Source: an uncultured Sphingomonas sp. (GTDB lineage Bacteria > Pseudomonadota > Alphaproteobacteria > Sphingomonadales > Sphingomonadaceae). Taken from it: a stretch of 64,000 nucleotides of DNA. Of the stretch, positions 44,988-52,373 are shown piece by piece (position 1 is the first letter of the stretch; each line of letters starts with the position of its first letter). The translations under genes and the position numbers were made by a program. The stretch spans positions 1-64,000 of the forward strand of contig NZ_CAJYHX010000002.1 in assembly GCF_913774285.1 (NCBI RefSeq), in the 5' to 3' direction. A model generated the notes under the pieces. It worked only from the letters and a program-made list of their open reading frames with translations, was not told the origin of the DNA and ran no database searches.

Positions 44988-45338
44988 TTAAGCTTGTGTT
45001 TGCGCAGAATAATCAAAACTTGCCGCCACTGTTCCATCTTCGTTTATTTTAACCGTGCATTCCGCCCAATCGCCTCCGGTATGGGCCTTCATCAGTGCAT
45101 GTAGCTCGGGAATGATACGGTGCACAGGGGGCGCTAAATCCTCCCTCAAAAGGGCCGAAACTGGCGCGCCATTTATCACGTACCCAAAAGTTTCCTCAAC
45201 GCTGAAGCTACCATCGTCGGATCCATGTCGATATGTAAACTGACATTTGGCCGAGGAGGCATGATCAGGACAGCTGTCCTTCATGATATGATACAGTTGA
45301 TCAATCAGTTCTCTTTGGCGTTCCAGCGGGTTGTGCAT
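44988..45338 (-). CDS. YezG/DUF600-like immunity protein
   Basis: The 116-residue acidic cytoplasmic protein (start MHNPLERQRELIDQLYHIMK, ATG 45338 with AGGA upstream) fits the YezG/DUF600 immunity family. That family has an N-terminal helix, then strands with FSVEETFGYVINGAPVSALL, and the closing motif GDWAECTVKINEDG...SFDY, matching the family ending W..CT..L..DG....FDY. Such proteins neutralise a cognate nuclease toxin of the LXG/CDI/T6SS kind. No toxin gene is nearby, so it is an orphan. GC is lower than the surroundings. The 79-base gap to the frameshifted immunity-like gene suggests they arrived together. Confidence 0.6.
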   Translation of the reverse strand: MHNPLERQRELIDQLYHIMKDSCPDHASSAKCQFTYRHGSDDGSFSVEETFGYVINGAPVSALLREDLAPPVHRIIPELHALMKAHTGGDWAECTVKINEDGTVAASFDYSAQTQA

Positions 45339-45443
45339 CGAATAGATCCTATCGCTCTGGAAAGATCCGGAGATTATCATTTTAGACGCTGGCTGTCGCC
45401 ACGACCGTGTCTGGTTGCCAGCAGCTTCCCCAAGCCCTGAAAC

Positions 45444-46526
45444 TCACGGCCGCAATTCCGCCGTATGCCCGGCCTCGGCCCCGCCGATATCGCCCTCGGC
45501 CACCCACTCCCGCCACAGCAGCACCAGCGCCGCCATCACCGCCGGGCCGACGAACAGGCCGAGCAGCCCGATCGTTTCCACGCCGCCCAAAATGCCGATC
45601 AGCACCCAGACGAAGGGCAGGCGCGTCGTGCCGCCGATCAGGCTCGGGCGCAGGAAATGGTCGATCACGAAGTTGAGCGCATAGCCGATCGCGCCGACGA
45701 TGATCGCGGCCATCACCGCGCCCTTGGCGAGCAGCAGCAGCAGCGCCAGCACCAGCACCGCCGCGAGCCCGAACGGGATGATCGAGGCGAAGCCCGAGAA
45801 CAGCCCGAGCAGGATCGGGTGCGGCACCCCGCCGATCACGAACAGGATCGACATCAGGATGCCCTGGGCCAGCCCCAGCAGCACCATGCCGTCCACCGCG
45901 CCGCGCACCGCCGCGAAGATCTGGCGGCCGAGCCGGTCGCCCGCATCGCCGAACGCGCGGGTCGCGCCGCGCTCGAGCTGGCGGACGATATTGTCGCGGT
46001 CGCGCAGCAGGAAGAACAGCACGACCAGGGTGAAGCCGAACACCACCACGCGGCGGATCACCGTGTGGGTGAGCGCGCCCGAATGGCTGCGCCACAACGA
46101 GTTATCGAGCTTGCCGAACTCGGCCGCGGCGGCCTCCGGGGTGGCGAGATGGAGGCTCCACCAGGCGGTGACCTGCTCGCGACCCCAGGGCAGGCGCGCG
46201 ACCCAGTCGGGCAGCGGCACGCCGTGGAGGCGGGCATCGGCGATCCAGGCGGCGACCGACTGCGCCTCGACCAGCGCCTGGCTGATCGCGATCGACAGCG
46301 GGATCAGCACGATCAGCAGCACGCCCAGCGTGAGCAGCGCGGCGACCAGCGTCGGGCGGGGCAGGCGGGCGCTCAGCCACACCCGCACCGGCTCGACCCC
46401 GATCGCCAGCACGCCCGCCCACAGCACCGCCGGCACGAATGCCATGCCGATCCACAGTGCGGCAGCGGCGATGACGGCGGCGAGCACGATGCGCGCTCGG
46501 GTCTGGGCTTTGGTCGTGTGCTGCAT
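45444..46526 (-). CDS. AI-2E family transporter (PerM/TqsA-like)
   Basis: The 360-residue polytopic membrane protein has the AI-2E exporter family layout: N-terminal helices (ARIVLAAVIAAAALWIGMAF, AALLTLGVLLIVLIPLSIAI), a soluble insert, then VVVFGFTLVVLFFLLRDRDN and DGMVLLGLAQGILMSILFVI. The signature IGGVPHPILLGLFSGFASII follows, then IVGAIGYALNFVIDHFLRPS and LPFVWVLIGILGGVETIGLL. Members export small molecules or act as Na/H antiporters; the name does not prove AI-2 transport. ATG 46526 with AGGGGAA upstream is the best start; a longer in-frame extension has no signal. It is divergent from the stress-gene cluster. Confidence 0.88.
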   Translation of the reverse strand: MQHTTKAQTRARIVLAAVIAAAALWIGMAFVPAVLWAGVLAIGVEPVRVWLSARLPRPTLVAALLTLGVLLIVLIPLSIAISQALVEAQSVAAWIADARLHGVPLPDWVARLPWGREQVTAWWSLHLATPEAAAAEFGKLDNSLWRSHSGALTHTVIRRVVVFGFTLVVLFFLLRDRDNIVRQLERGATRAFGDAGDRLGRQIFAAVRGAVDGMVLLGLAQGILMSILFVIGGVPHPILLGLFSGFASIIPFGLAAVLVLALLLLLAKGAVMAAIIVGAIGYALNFVIDHFLRPSLIGGTTRLPFVWVLIGILGGVETIGLLGLFVGPAVMAALVLLWREWVAEGDIGGAEAGHTAELRP

Positions 46527-46698
46527 CGGGTTCCCCTGGGTGGTCGGCGGGGACAGTGGCGAGGTGCTGCGGCGCTGGCAAGCGGCGGGCCGTGTTCGGC
46601 GCCGATGAACCAATCAAGTCCTTCAGGGGTTTAGCAAATCTCCACGCCGCCGGGAGGGATCGGCGCGCGGGGAGCGTCATTTTTGGAGAGGAATGGGC

Positions 46699-47010
46699 AT
46701 GAAACGCATCATCATGGCCGTCGCGGCGCTTGGCCTCGCGACGACGGGCGCGGCTGCGCAGAGCAGCGGCCAGGCCGGCTCGCACAACCCGGTGGTGAAG
46801 GACGGCACGGCACATCACGTCGCCGCGCCGGCCAAGGGCCACAGCTCCTTCACCGAAAGCCAGGCCAAGGGCCGGCTCGCCAAGGCGGGCTATACCGACA
46901 TCACCGGCCTCAAGGGCACCGAGAACGGGGCCTGGCAGGGCATGGCGACCAAGAACGGCAAGAAGGTGACTGTGACGCTCGACTACAAGGGCAACATCAC
47001 CGCGCGCTAA
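46699..47010 (+). CDS. Small secreted PepSY/BON-like protein
   Basis: The 103-residue exported protein has a signal peptide (KRIIMAVAALGLATTGAAAQ). The mature region has SFTESQAKGRLAKAGYTDIT and GLKGTENGAWQGMATKNGKK, ending VTVTLDYKGNITAR. The helix followed by beta-strands resembles a PepSY-like module, seen in many sphingomonad small periplasmic proteins. ATG 46699 is preferred over 46693 because GGAGAG then sits eight bases upstream. It is 27 bases ahead of the next gene on the same strand, so probably cotranscribed with the YflT-like stress gene. Function is unknown, plausibly envelope stress. Confidence 0.7.
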   Translation: MKRIIMAVAALGLATTGAAAQSSGQAGSHNPVVKDGTAHHVAAPAKGHSSFTESQAKGRLAKAGYTDITGLKGTENGAWQGMATKNGKKVTVTLDYKGNITAR

Positions 47011-47037
47011 CCCCATGAATTCTGCAGGAGAAATGCG

Positions 47038-47646
47038 ATGAGCCGGACCATTACCCGTCTGTTCGACGATTATTCGGATGCCAAGGCCGCGGTGAACGAG
47101 CTGGAGCGGCTGGGCGTGCCGCACGGCGACCTCAGCATCGTCGCCAACAACACGCACGGCGACCATGACGTGAGCGACGTCAACGCGCATGGCGACGTCA
47201 GCCGCGGCGCCTCGACCGGCGCGGCGCTGGGCGGCGTGGGCGGCCTGCTCGCGGGCCTCGGCCTGCTGGCGATTCCCGGCCTCGGCCCGATCGTGGCGGC
47301 CGGCTGGCTCGCCTCGACCGCGGCGGGCGCGGCGATCGGCGGCGTCGGTGGTGCGGCCACCGGCAGCATCGTCGGTGCGCTCAAGAACGCCGGCGAGAGC
47401 GAGGAGGACGCCAACGTCTATTCCGAAGGCGTCCGCCGCGGCGGCACGCTGGTGAGCGCGCGCGTGGAGGACTCGCTGGCGCCGGAAGCCGAGGCGGTGC
47501 TCAACCGTCGCGGCGTGACGGCAGCGACGCGCGGTGCGGCCTATCGCCAGTCGGGCTGGACGGCGTTCGACGACAAGGCGCCGGCCTATACCCGCGACGA
47601 GATCGAGCGTGAGCGCAGCGCCTATCGCGAGCCGACGGTGCTCTGA
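47038..47646 (+). CDS. General stress protein, YflT-like with glycine-zipper membrane segment
   Basis: The 202-residue protein begins RTITRLFDDYSDAKAAVNEL, the YflT/heat-induced general stress protein N-terminal domain. A Gly-rich hydrophobic hairpin follows (GAALGGVGGLLAGLGLLAIP... AAGWLASTAAGAAIGGVGGA), glycine-zipper-like and likely membrane-inserted. The tail YSEGVRRGGTLVSARVEDSL looks like a second small domain. Such proteins are induced by stress in many bacteria; the molecular role is not known. A strong AGGAGA Shine-Dalgarno precedes ATG 47038. A terminator follows at 47671. It belongs with the CsbD/entericidin genes downstream on the other strand as an envelope-stress cluster. Confidence 0.8.
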   Translation: MSRTITRLFDDYSDAKAAVNELERLGVPHGDLSIVANNTHGDHDVSDVNAHGDVSRGASTGAALGGVGGLLAGLGLLAIPGLGPIVAAGWLASTAAGAAIGGVGGAATGSIVGALKNAGESEEDANVYSEGVRRGGTLVSARVEDSLAPEAEAVLNRRGVTAATRGAAYRQSGWTAFDDKAPAYTRDEIERERSAYREPTVL

Positions 47647-47670
47647 TCCGGGCAACGCCGTACGCATGAG

Positions 47671-47701
47671 AAAGCCGGGGTTCGCGCCCCGGCTTTTTTC
47701 T
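47671..47701 (+). terminator. Rho-independent terminator of the stress gene pair
   Basis: The stem AGCCGGGG/CCCCGGCT with a six-base loop is followed by TTTTTTC, 25 bases after the stop at 47646. Confidence 0.9.
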
Positions 47702-47740
47702 TGTCTGCCCTTGCCGTCGGTAGGGAGCGCTAGGCCGGGA

Positions 47741-47923
47741 TCAGCTTTCCGCCGCCATCGCCGGATCGGCCGGAACGGCGTGACCGGCGGCGCGAAGCTG
47801 CGCGGCATAATGGTCCGCCATGGCGAGATGGGCGCTGCGGGCGCTGCTCTCCGCCGCCCGTGCTGCGGCACGACGAGATTGGGCGAGGCGCTTCAGCAGA
47901 TAGTCGGGGTCGGGTTCGTTCAC
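47741..47923 (-). CDS. Small hypothetical protein
   Basis: The 60-residue protein starts at GTG 47923 (NEPDPDYLLKRLAQSRRAAA) with GGAG eight bases upstream. It is helical, with a repeated Ala/Arg pattern (ARAAESSARSAHLAMADHYA), and has no signal or membrane segment. Small proteins of this form, with an N-terminal Glu-Pro-Asp and Ala-rich helix, are frequent in sphingomonads; no function is known to me. It is transcribed in the same direction as the entericidin gene 57 bases upstream. Confidence 0.6.
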   Translation of the reverse strand: MNEPDPDYLLKRLAQSRRAAARAAESSARSAHLAMADHYAAQLRAAGHAVPADPAMAAES

Positions 47924-47979
47924 GGGGCAACTCCGGGAGGGGCGGCATCGCGGGCGAGGTGCCCGCGATGCCGGATCGC

Positions 47980-48123
47980 TTACTTCTTGTGGTTCTGCCC
48001 CGACGCGTCCGAGACAGCGGTGCCGGCCGAGCGGACGTCCTTGCCGACGCCGTTAACCGTGTTGCAGGCGCCGAGCGTCAGCAGGCTGAGGGCGGCGACG
48101 AGGGGAAGGGTCTTGCGGATCAT
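47980..48123 (-). CDS. Entericidin A/B-family lipoprotein
   Basis: The 47-residue lipoprotein has the signal MIRKTLPLVAALSLLTLGAC with lipobox LGAC (Cys20), then NTVNGVGKDVRSAGTAVSDA and a short polar tail ending NHKK. The C-N-T-x-x-G-x-G-x-D-V pattern is the signature of entericidin EcnA/EcnB, small outer-membrane lipoproteins linked to stationary-phase or envelope stress. ATG 48123 has an AAGGAA Shine-Dalgarno. The gene is too short for most ORF lists. It lies in a run of minus-strand stress genes (CsbD-like and membrane proteins). Confidence 0.85.
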   Translation of the reverse strand: MIRKTLPLVAALSLLTLGACNTVNGVGKDVRSAGTAVSDASGQNHKK

Positions 48124-48153
48124 GCGAAATTCCTTGTTCTGATTGCGGGTGGT

Positions 48154-48411
48154 TCAGTCGCGGCGACCGATCAGCGCGGCGCCGGCGAGCAGCGCCACCG
48201 AGCCGGCCGCGGCCAAAGCGAGCAGCGGGTGATCGCGCACCGCGCTGCGGACCTGGTCGAGCGTCTCGCCGAAGCGGCGCTCAAGGCCGCCCTCGACCTT
48301 GCGGGCAGCGCCGCGTGCCTCGGTCTCGCGATCGCCCGCGATCTTGCCGAGGCCTTCCTCGGCGCCGCCGACGACTTCCTTCACGGCACCTGCGATACGA
48401 TGGGTATCCAT
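48154..48411 (-). CDS. CsbD-like stress protein with C-terminal membrane helix
   Basis: The 85-residue protein has an N-terminal CsbD-like segment (HRIAGAVKEVVGGAEEGLGK, then IAGDRETEARGAARKVEGG). A short amphipathic linker with RRFGETLDQVRSAVRDHPLL and a C-terminal transmembrane helix (LALAAAGSVALLAGAALIG) closing with RRD follow, as in ElaB/YqjD-like tail-anchored proteins. It thus combines a CsbD module with a membrane anchor. ATG 48411 has GGAGAA upstream; a longer frame is not supported. It is 30 bases upstream of the entericidin gene and 25 bases downstream of the membrane protein gene, probably one operon. Confidence 0.75.
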   Translation of the reverse strand: MDTHRIAGAVKEVVGGAEEGLGKIAGDRETEARGAARKVEGGLERRFGETLDQVRSAVRDHPLLALAAAGSVALLAGAALIGRRD

Positions 48412-48436
48412 GCTTCTTCTCCTTGACGACTGGACT

Positions 48437-49309
48437 TCAGATTTCGGTTTCGGTGGTGCGGCGGGCGGCGACGACGCCGCCCCCGATCGCGGCACCCGCG
48501 CCCAGCAGCATTACCAGGAACAGGGCGAAGGCACTGCCGGCGGCGACGCTGGCGCCCGCGCTGCCCGCATTCTTCGCGGTCTGGAGGGCATCGTTCTTGG
48601 TCGCGACGAACTGGCGGCGCGCCTTCTCCACGCGGGCCATGGCTTCCTGCTCGCTCACGCTGTCCTGCACCGCGATGATCTGGGCGATCCGCTGCTCGGC
48701 GGCCTGACCCTCGGCGCCGCCCTTCGCCATGGCCGGCAGCTCGGCGATCACTGCCTTGCGCGCTTGTTCGGGCGTCATGTCCTTGGGATTGTCCGGCGTG
48801 CTGTCGAGCAGCGCGGAGACTTGTGCGTCCACGGCCGACTCATCGACACCCGCCGCCTTGGCGAGCGTGGGGGTCACTGCGCCGGCACCCGCGACGGTGG
48901 TCGAGGCCACAGTCCCGACGGTGCGGAAGGCGCTGCCGACCAGCCCGCCGATCGCCGAGGTGAGCAGGTAGAAGGTGAGCAGCAGCGTCAGCGCCCAGAT
49001 GGCGAGACCGTGCGCGGCACCGTCGAACTTGCGGCGCAGCTTGGCGACGCGGGCGGCGCCGTAGGAGCCCGCGCCGAGCGCGATCATGCTGCTGATCGTC
49101 CACCAGGCGAGCGCGCCGATGCCGAGCCCGCCGGCGCTCGGGCCGCTATTCTGAGCGGGATCGATCGTCGAGAAGCCGATCGCCGCGCCCAGCAGCGCGA
49201 GCATCAGCTCGACGGCCAGCGCGATCACCGCGCCCGCGAGGATCGCGGACCAGCTGACACGGGGGACCGGGCGAACGGCCAGGCGGGTATCGTAGATTGC
49301 GGTTGCCAT
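48437..49309 (-). CDS. Multi-helix membrane protein in the stress cluster (unknown function)
   Basis: The 290-residue inner-membrane protein has at least four hydrophobic segments: VSWSAILAGAVIALAVELML, ALAWWTISSMIALGAGSYGA, HGLAIWALTLLLTFYLLTSA, and a C-terminal SAFALFLVMLLGAGAAIGGG. A soluble helical stretch (VDAQVSALLDSTPDNPKDMT... QEAMARVEKARRQFVATKND) lies in between. I recognise no named family beyond sphingomonad conserved membrane proteins found next to CsbD genes. ATG 49309 has AGGAGA upstream. It sits between two CsbD-type genes on the same strand, which suggests a role in envelope or osmotic stress. Confidence 0.7.
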   Translation of the reverse strand: MATAIYDTRLAVRPVPRVSWSAILAGAVIALAVELMLALLGAAIGFSTIDPAQNSGPSAGGLGIGALAWWTISSMIALGAGSYGAARVAKLRRKFDGAAHGLAIWALTLLLTFYLLTSAIGGLVGSAFRTVGTVASTTVAGAGAVTPTLAKAAGVDESAVDAQVSALLDSTPDNPKDMTPEQARKAVIAELPAMAKGGAEGQAAEQRIAQIIAVQDSVSEQEAMARVEKARRQFVATKNDALQTAKNAGSAGASVAAGSAFALFLVMLLGAGAAIGGGVVAARRTTETEI

Positions 49310-49344
49310 CGCGGCATCTCCTGCACTTGGGGGGAAGGCGGTGG

Positions 49345-49530
49345 TCACTTGCCCGCCACCGTCTTCTTCACCGTGTCCGCAGCCTTGCCGGCGCCGGCCT
49401 CGGCCTTGCCCGCCAGCTTTTCGGCAGCGCCTTCGGCTTCCACGCGGCGATCGCCGGTGATCTTGCCGATCGCCTCCTTGATCGAGCCCTTCAGCGCATG
49501 GGCTTCGCCCTTGATACGAGTCTCGTTCAC
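49345..49530 (-). CDS. CsbD-family stress protein
   Basis: The 61-residue protein starts at GTG 49530 (NETRIKGEAHALKGSIKEAI, then GKITGDRRVEAEGAAEKLAG), the full CsbD pattern. In other bacteria CsbD is a small cytoplasmic protein strongly induced by general stress; its function is unresolved. A textbook AGGAGG Shine-Dalgarno lies five bases upstream of the GTG. It is the first gene of the minus-strand stress run and lies 35 bases upstream of the membrane protein gene. Confidence 0.9.
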   Translation of the reverse strand: MNETRIKGEAHALKGSIKEAIGKITGDRRVEAEGAAEKLAGKAEAGAGKAADTVKKTVAGK

Positions 49531-49656
49531 TTGGTTGGTCCTCCTGATCGAGGCGCGGGGAAGGCCCCGCGTCCATGACGAAGAAATGGCAGGGCAAGCG
49601 GGGTAAAAAGAGATGCGGAAGTACCAATTCATGTGGTGCTTCCGGACCAGATCACG

Positions 49657-51132
49657 TCATTTTATCGGGCGCTGGAGGGGATAGCCGCGCTCGCGCGCCC
49701 ACAGGATCGCCTGGGCGCGGCGGTTGACGCCGATCTTGGCGTAGACCCGCGCGACGTGGTTGCGCAGCGTGTTGCGCGAGACGCCCATCTCGCGGGCGAT
49801 GGTGGCATCGTCGCCGCCCTCGCACAGCAGGCTGAGCACTTCCTTCTCGCGGCGGGTGAGCTCGCTGGTCTCGACCGGCCGTGCCGACCCGTGCGGGTTG
49901 CGCAGATTGGCGAGCTTCTCGACCACCGAGCGGCTGAACCAGTTGGTATCCTGCATCACTGCCTCGATCGCGCCGATCAGCTCGAGCTCGTTGTGGCGGC
50001 GGGCATGGATGTCCTGCACTACCCACAGGATGCAGGTGTCGCGGCGCAGGGGAATGGCGGCGGCGGAGATCAGGCAATCGGTGATCGCACCCTCCTTGGT
50101 GCGGACGCGCGCATCGACGCTGCGGAAGTCGCGACGCTCGTCCAGCTCGGCGCAGGCCTTTTTGAGGAAGCCGCTGTCCTCGAACAGGCGCAGCGCCGCC
50201 ATGCGTTGCCCCATCGCCTCGTCGCTCGACCAGCCGCTCAGCTGGTGGAAGGCATCGTTGGTGTCGCACAGCGCAAGGTCGTCGCGCGTGGTGATCGCCA
50301 TCGCAACCGGCGCGAGGCGGAAGGTGGTGACGAAGCGCTCCTCGCTGTGGCGCAGCTCGTTCTCGGCCTGGCGGCGCGGCTCCAGGTCGGCGAAGGAGAA
50401 GAGCATGCAGGCCTCCTCGTCCAGCTCGACCGGCTGGCCCGCGACGATCACCAGCTTGCGCCCGCCATCGGGCAGCTCCAGGTCCGCCTGCATCTGCGGC
50501 ACGGTCCGTCCCTCGCGGATGCGCTCCTTGGCGGTGTCGAGGTCGGCTGCGTCCTTGAGCACATCGATGTCGTAGAGCGAGCGGCCCAGCACCTCGTCGC
50601 GGGCATAGCCGGTCAGGTCCAGGAACCCCTGGTTGACCTTCACATAGCGCTGGTCGGACAGGCGCAGGATCACCGCGGGGGCCGGGTTGACGTTGAAGGT
50701 GCGCTCGAAGCGCTGCTCGGCCTCGAAGCGCTGCGACACGTCCTGGAGAACGAGAACGAGCAGGTCGGGCCGGCCCTCGGCATCGCCGATCACCAGGCTG
50801 CGCACCTCGTGGATCCAGCGCGCGTCCTCGTCGCCGGCGGGGACGACCTCCACCACCACCTCGTCGAAGCTCTCGCCCGCCAGCACCCGATCGAGCGGAT
50901 AGTCGCCGCGGTCGAGCCGGTGGTTGTTGCGATAGCGCAGCTGGAATCGCTGGCGATAGGCGTCGACGTCGGCGCCCAGCTCGGGGACGGTCTCCACCCC
51001 ATGCATCCGAAGGGCCGCATCATTGGCCCAGCGGATCTTCTGGTCGGTATCGACCAGGATCACGCCTTCGCGCAGCCCGGAGATGATGTGACGGAGTTGA
51101 GGAAGGTCGATGGAGGGATGGTCGATGCTCAT
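49657..51132 (-). CDS. Multi-PAS sensor with LuxR-type DNA-binding domain
   Basis: The 491-residue regulator has three PAS-like domains in series: residues about 10-130 (HIISGLREGVILVDTDQKIR, ANDAALRMHG), about 140-265 (RTFNVNPAPAVILRLSDQRY, VNQGFLDLTGYARDEVLG) and about 270-390 (RFVTTFRLAPVAMAITTRDD, AFHQLSGWSSDEAMGQ). A LuxR/GerE helix-turn-helix follows near 425-480 (TSELTRREKEVLSLLCEGGD, MGVSRNTLRNHVARVYAKIG). It has no kinase or receiver domain, so it is a one-component cytoplasmic sensor-regulator, perhaps of redox or small ligands. Its position beside the stress cluster suggests it may control those genes; no binding site was identified. Confidence 0.88.
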   Translation of the reverse strand: MSIDHPSIDLPQLRHIISGLREGVILVDTDQKIRWANDAALRMHGVETVPELGADVDAYRQRFQLRYRNNHRLDRGDYPLDRVLAGESFDEVVVEVVPAGDEDARWIHEVRSLVIGDAEGRPDLLVLVLQDVSQRFEAEQRFERTFNVNPAPAVILRLSDQRYVKVNQGFLDLTGYARDEVLGRSLYDIDVLKDAADLDTAKERIREGRTVPQMQADLELPDGGRKLVIVAGQPVELDEEACMLFSFADLEPRRQAENELRHSEERFVTTFRLAPVAMAITTRDDLALCDTNDAFHQLSGWSSDEAMGQRMAALRLFEDSGFLKKACAELDERRDFRSVDARVRTKEGAITDCLISAAAIPLRRDTCILWVVQDIHARRHNELELIGAIEAVMQDTNWFSRSVVEKLANLRNPHGSARPVETSELTRREKEVLSLLCEGGDDATIAREMGVSRNTLRNHVARVYAKIGVNRRAQAILWARERGYPLQRPIK

Positions 51133-51252
51133 GAACCCGCGCGCGGCAATTTGGTATACGAACGCTGAACGTGCAGATCCGCGCCGGGATGCAGCTTTGA
51201 AGGCTTAGGGGTTTTTACGGAGGCTTGGTGGCGCAGGCATCGCCGTGCGCAA

Positions 51253-51280
51253 CAAAAAAGCCGGGGTTCGCACCCCGGCC
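51253..51280 (-). terminator. Rho-independent terminator of secE-nusG
   Basis: On the minus strand GGCCGGGG/CCCCGGC forms the stem and is followed by TTTTTT, 40 bases after the nusG stop. It separates secE-nusG transcription from the distant rplKA unit. Confidence 0.85.
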
Positions 51281-51320
51281 TCTTCGTGTTGGCAGTGCAC
51301 GGGCCGATCGGCCCGGCGGA

Positions 51321-51860
51321 TCACTTGACCCGTTCGACGTCCTCGAAGCCCAGCTCCAGCGGGGTCGCGCGGCCGAAGATCGAGATCGAGACCTTCACCC
51401 GGTTCTTGTCGTAGTCGAGCTCCTCGACCACGCCCGAGAAGGTGGCGAAGTTGCCGCTGATCACCTTGACCGTGTCGCCAATGTCGAAATCGACCTTCAG
51501 CTTGGCCTTGGGCGCCGCGGTGGCCGCTTCTTCCTTGGTGTTGAGGATGCGGGCGGCTTCGGCCTCGCTGATCGGCTGGGGCTTGCCCGAGCTGCCGAGG
51601 AAGCCGGTCACCTTGGGCGTGTTCTTCACCAGGTGATAGACGTCGTCGTTCATCTCGAGCTTGGCGAGCACGTAGCCGGGGAAGAACTTCCGCTCGGACT
51701 GGATCTTCTTGCCGCGGCGCACTTCGGTGACCGTCTCGGTCGGCACTTCGACGGACTCGACGAGGCGATCGAGGCCCAGGCGGGTGGCGTCGGCCAGGAT
51801 CTGGTCGCGGACCTTGCCCTCGAAACCGGAATAGGCGTGAATGATGTACCAGCGCGACAT
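51321..51860 (-). CDS. nusG: Transcription termination/antitermination protein NusG
   Basis: This 179-residue NusG binds RNA polymerase and couples it to ribosomes or Rho. It begins MSRWYIIHAYSGFEGKVRDQ (NGN domain), with RRGKKIQSERKFFPGYVLAK and VYHLVKNTPKVTGFLGSSGK, and a C-terminal KOW domain (FDIGDTVKVISGNFATFSGV and DYDKNRVKVSISIFGRATPL). Length is typical for alphaproteobacteria. It lies 17 bases downstream of secE, the normal arrangement. The usual next gene, rplK, is about 8 kb away. Confidence 0.98.
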   Translation of the reverse strand: MSRWYIIHAYSGFEGKVRDQILADATRLGLDRLVESVEVPTETVTEVRRGKKIQSERKFFPGYVLAKLEMNDDVYHLVKNTPKVTGFLGSSGKPQPISEAEAARILNTKEEAATAAPKAKLKVDFDIGDTVKVISGNFATFSGVVEELDYDKNRVKVSISIFGRATPLELGFEDVERVK

Positions 51861-51877
51861 GGGTGTTGGTCTTTCTC

Positions 51878-52075
51878 TTACTGCGCGAGGCGGAGGAGGG
51901 CGTTGACGATCAGGTCGAACAGCGAGTCGATGCCGAGGAAGAAGCTGCCGAGCAGCGTCGTCATGATCATCACCATCACGCCGGTCATGATCGTCTCGCG
52001 GCGGGTCGGCCAGGCGATCTTGCGGGTCTCGGTCTGGACCTGCTTCACGAATTCGACGGGGCTGGTCTTCGCCAC
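51878..52075 (-). CDS. secE: Preprotein translocase subunit SecE
   Basis: This 65-residue single-helix SecE clamps SecY in the Sec translocon. It has AKTSPVEFVKQVQTETRKIA followed by WPTRRETIMTGVMVMIMTTL, the W-P-T/S-R-x-E motif at the membrane entry, and one transmembrane helix. Length matches short alphaproteobacterial SecE. GTG 52075 is the start (GAGG nine bases upstream). No tRNA-Trp or tuf gene is seen upstream, where an inverted repeat lies instead. Confidence 0.95.
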   Translation of the reverse strand: MAKTSPVEFVKQVQTETRKIAWPTRRETIMTGVMVMIMTTLLGSFFLGIDSLFDLIVNALLRLAQ

Positions 52076-52225
52076 TGGGGCTATCCTCGTGTGAAAAATG
52101 GCGCTTCGGGCATGGGTCCGCTGCCCGGTCCTTCCCAGGAACCGGTGCAATCCACCCACGCTTTTGGCTAGGGGGCTGTATCTAGAGGATCGGCGCTAGT
52201 TGTGCAAGCGGGGGTTGGCCCTTCC

Positions 52226-52367
52226 CGATCCTCCCCTGGAAGGGGAGGGGGACTGCCGCCGAAGGCGGTGGTGGAGGGGTGTCCCGGTTGATGGGGCGTA
52301 CGCGCTATCAGCGTTGACACCCCTCCGTCGCGCTGCGCGCGCCACCTCCCCTTACAGGGGAGGATCG
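52226..52367. repeat. Large imperfect inverted repeat (sphingomonad-type intergenic palindrome)
   Basis: The ends are mirror images: CGATCCTCCCCTGGAAGGGG at the left and CCCCTTACAGGGGAGGATCG at the right. The inner GGTGGAGGGGTGTC pairs with GACACCCCTCC around a spacer. The whole unit is about 142 bases, GC-rich and built of nested hairpins, lying between secE and dedA. It differs in sequence from the palindrome at 15742-15869 but has the same style. Confidence 0.8.
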
Positions 52368-52373
52368 TGATAT

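Noticed and set aside
45465..46634. 389-codon plus-strand frame opposite the AI-2E transporter
   Set aside because: Composition is Gln/Arg/His-rich without helices; the minus strand encodes a clear membrane protein.
46606..46636. GAAC followed 18 bases later by GTT as an EcfG-type stress promoter for the stress genes
   Set aside because: The spacing and the first box (TGAAC) deviate from the GGAAC-N16/17-GTT consensus, so I cannot support it.
52076..52225. tRNA-Trp or tuf gene expected upstream of secE
   Set aside because: No cloverleaf or EF-Tu sequence is present; only spacer and the start of the palindromic element.
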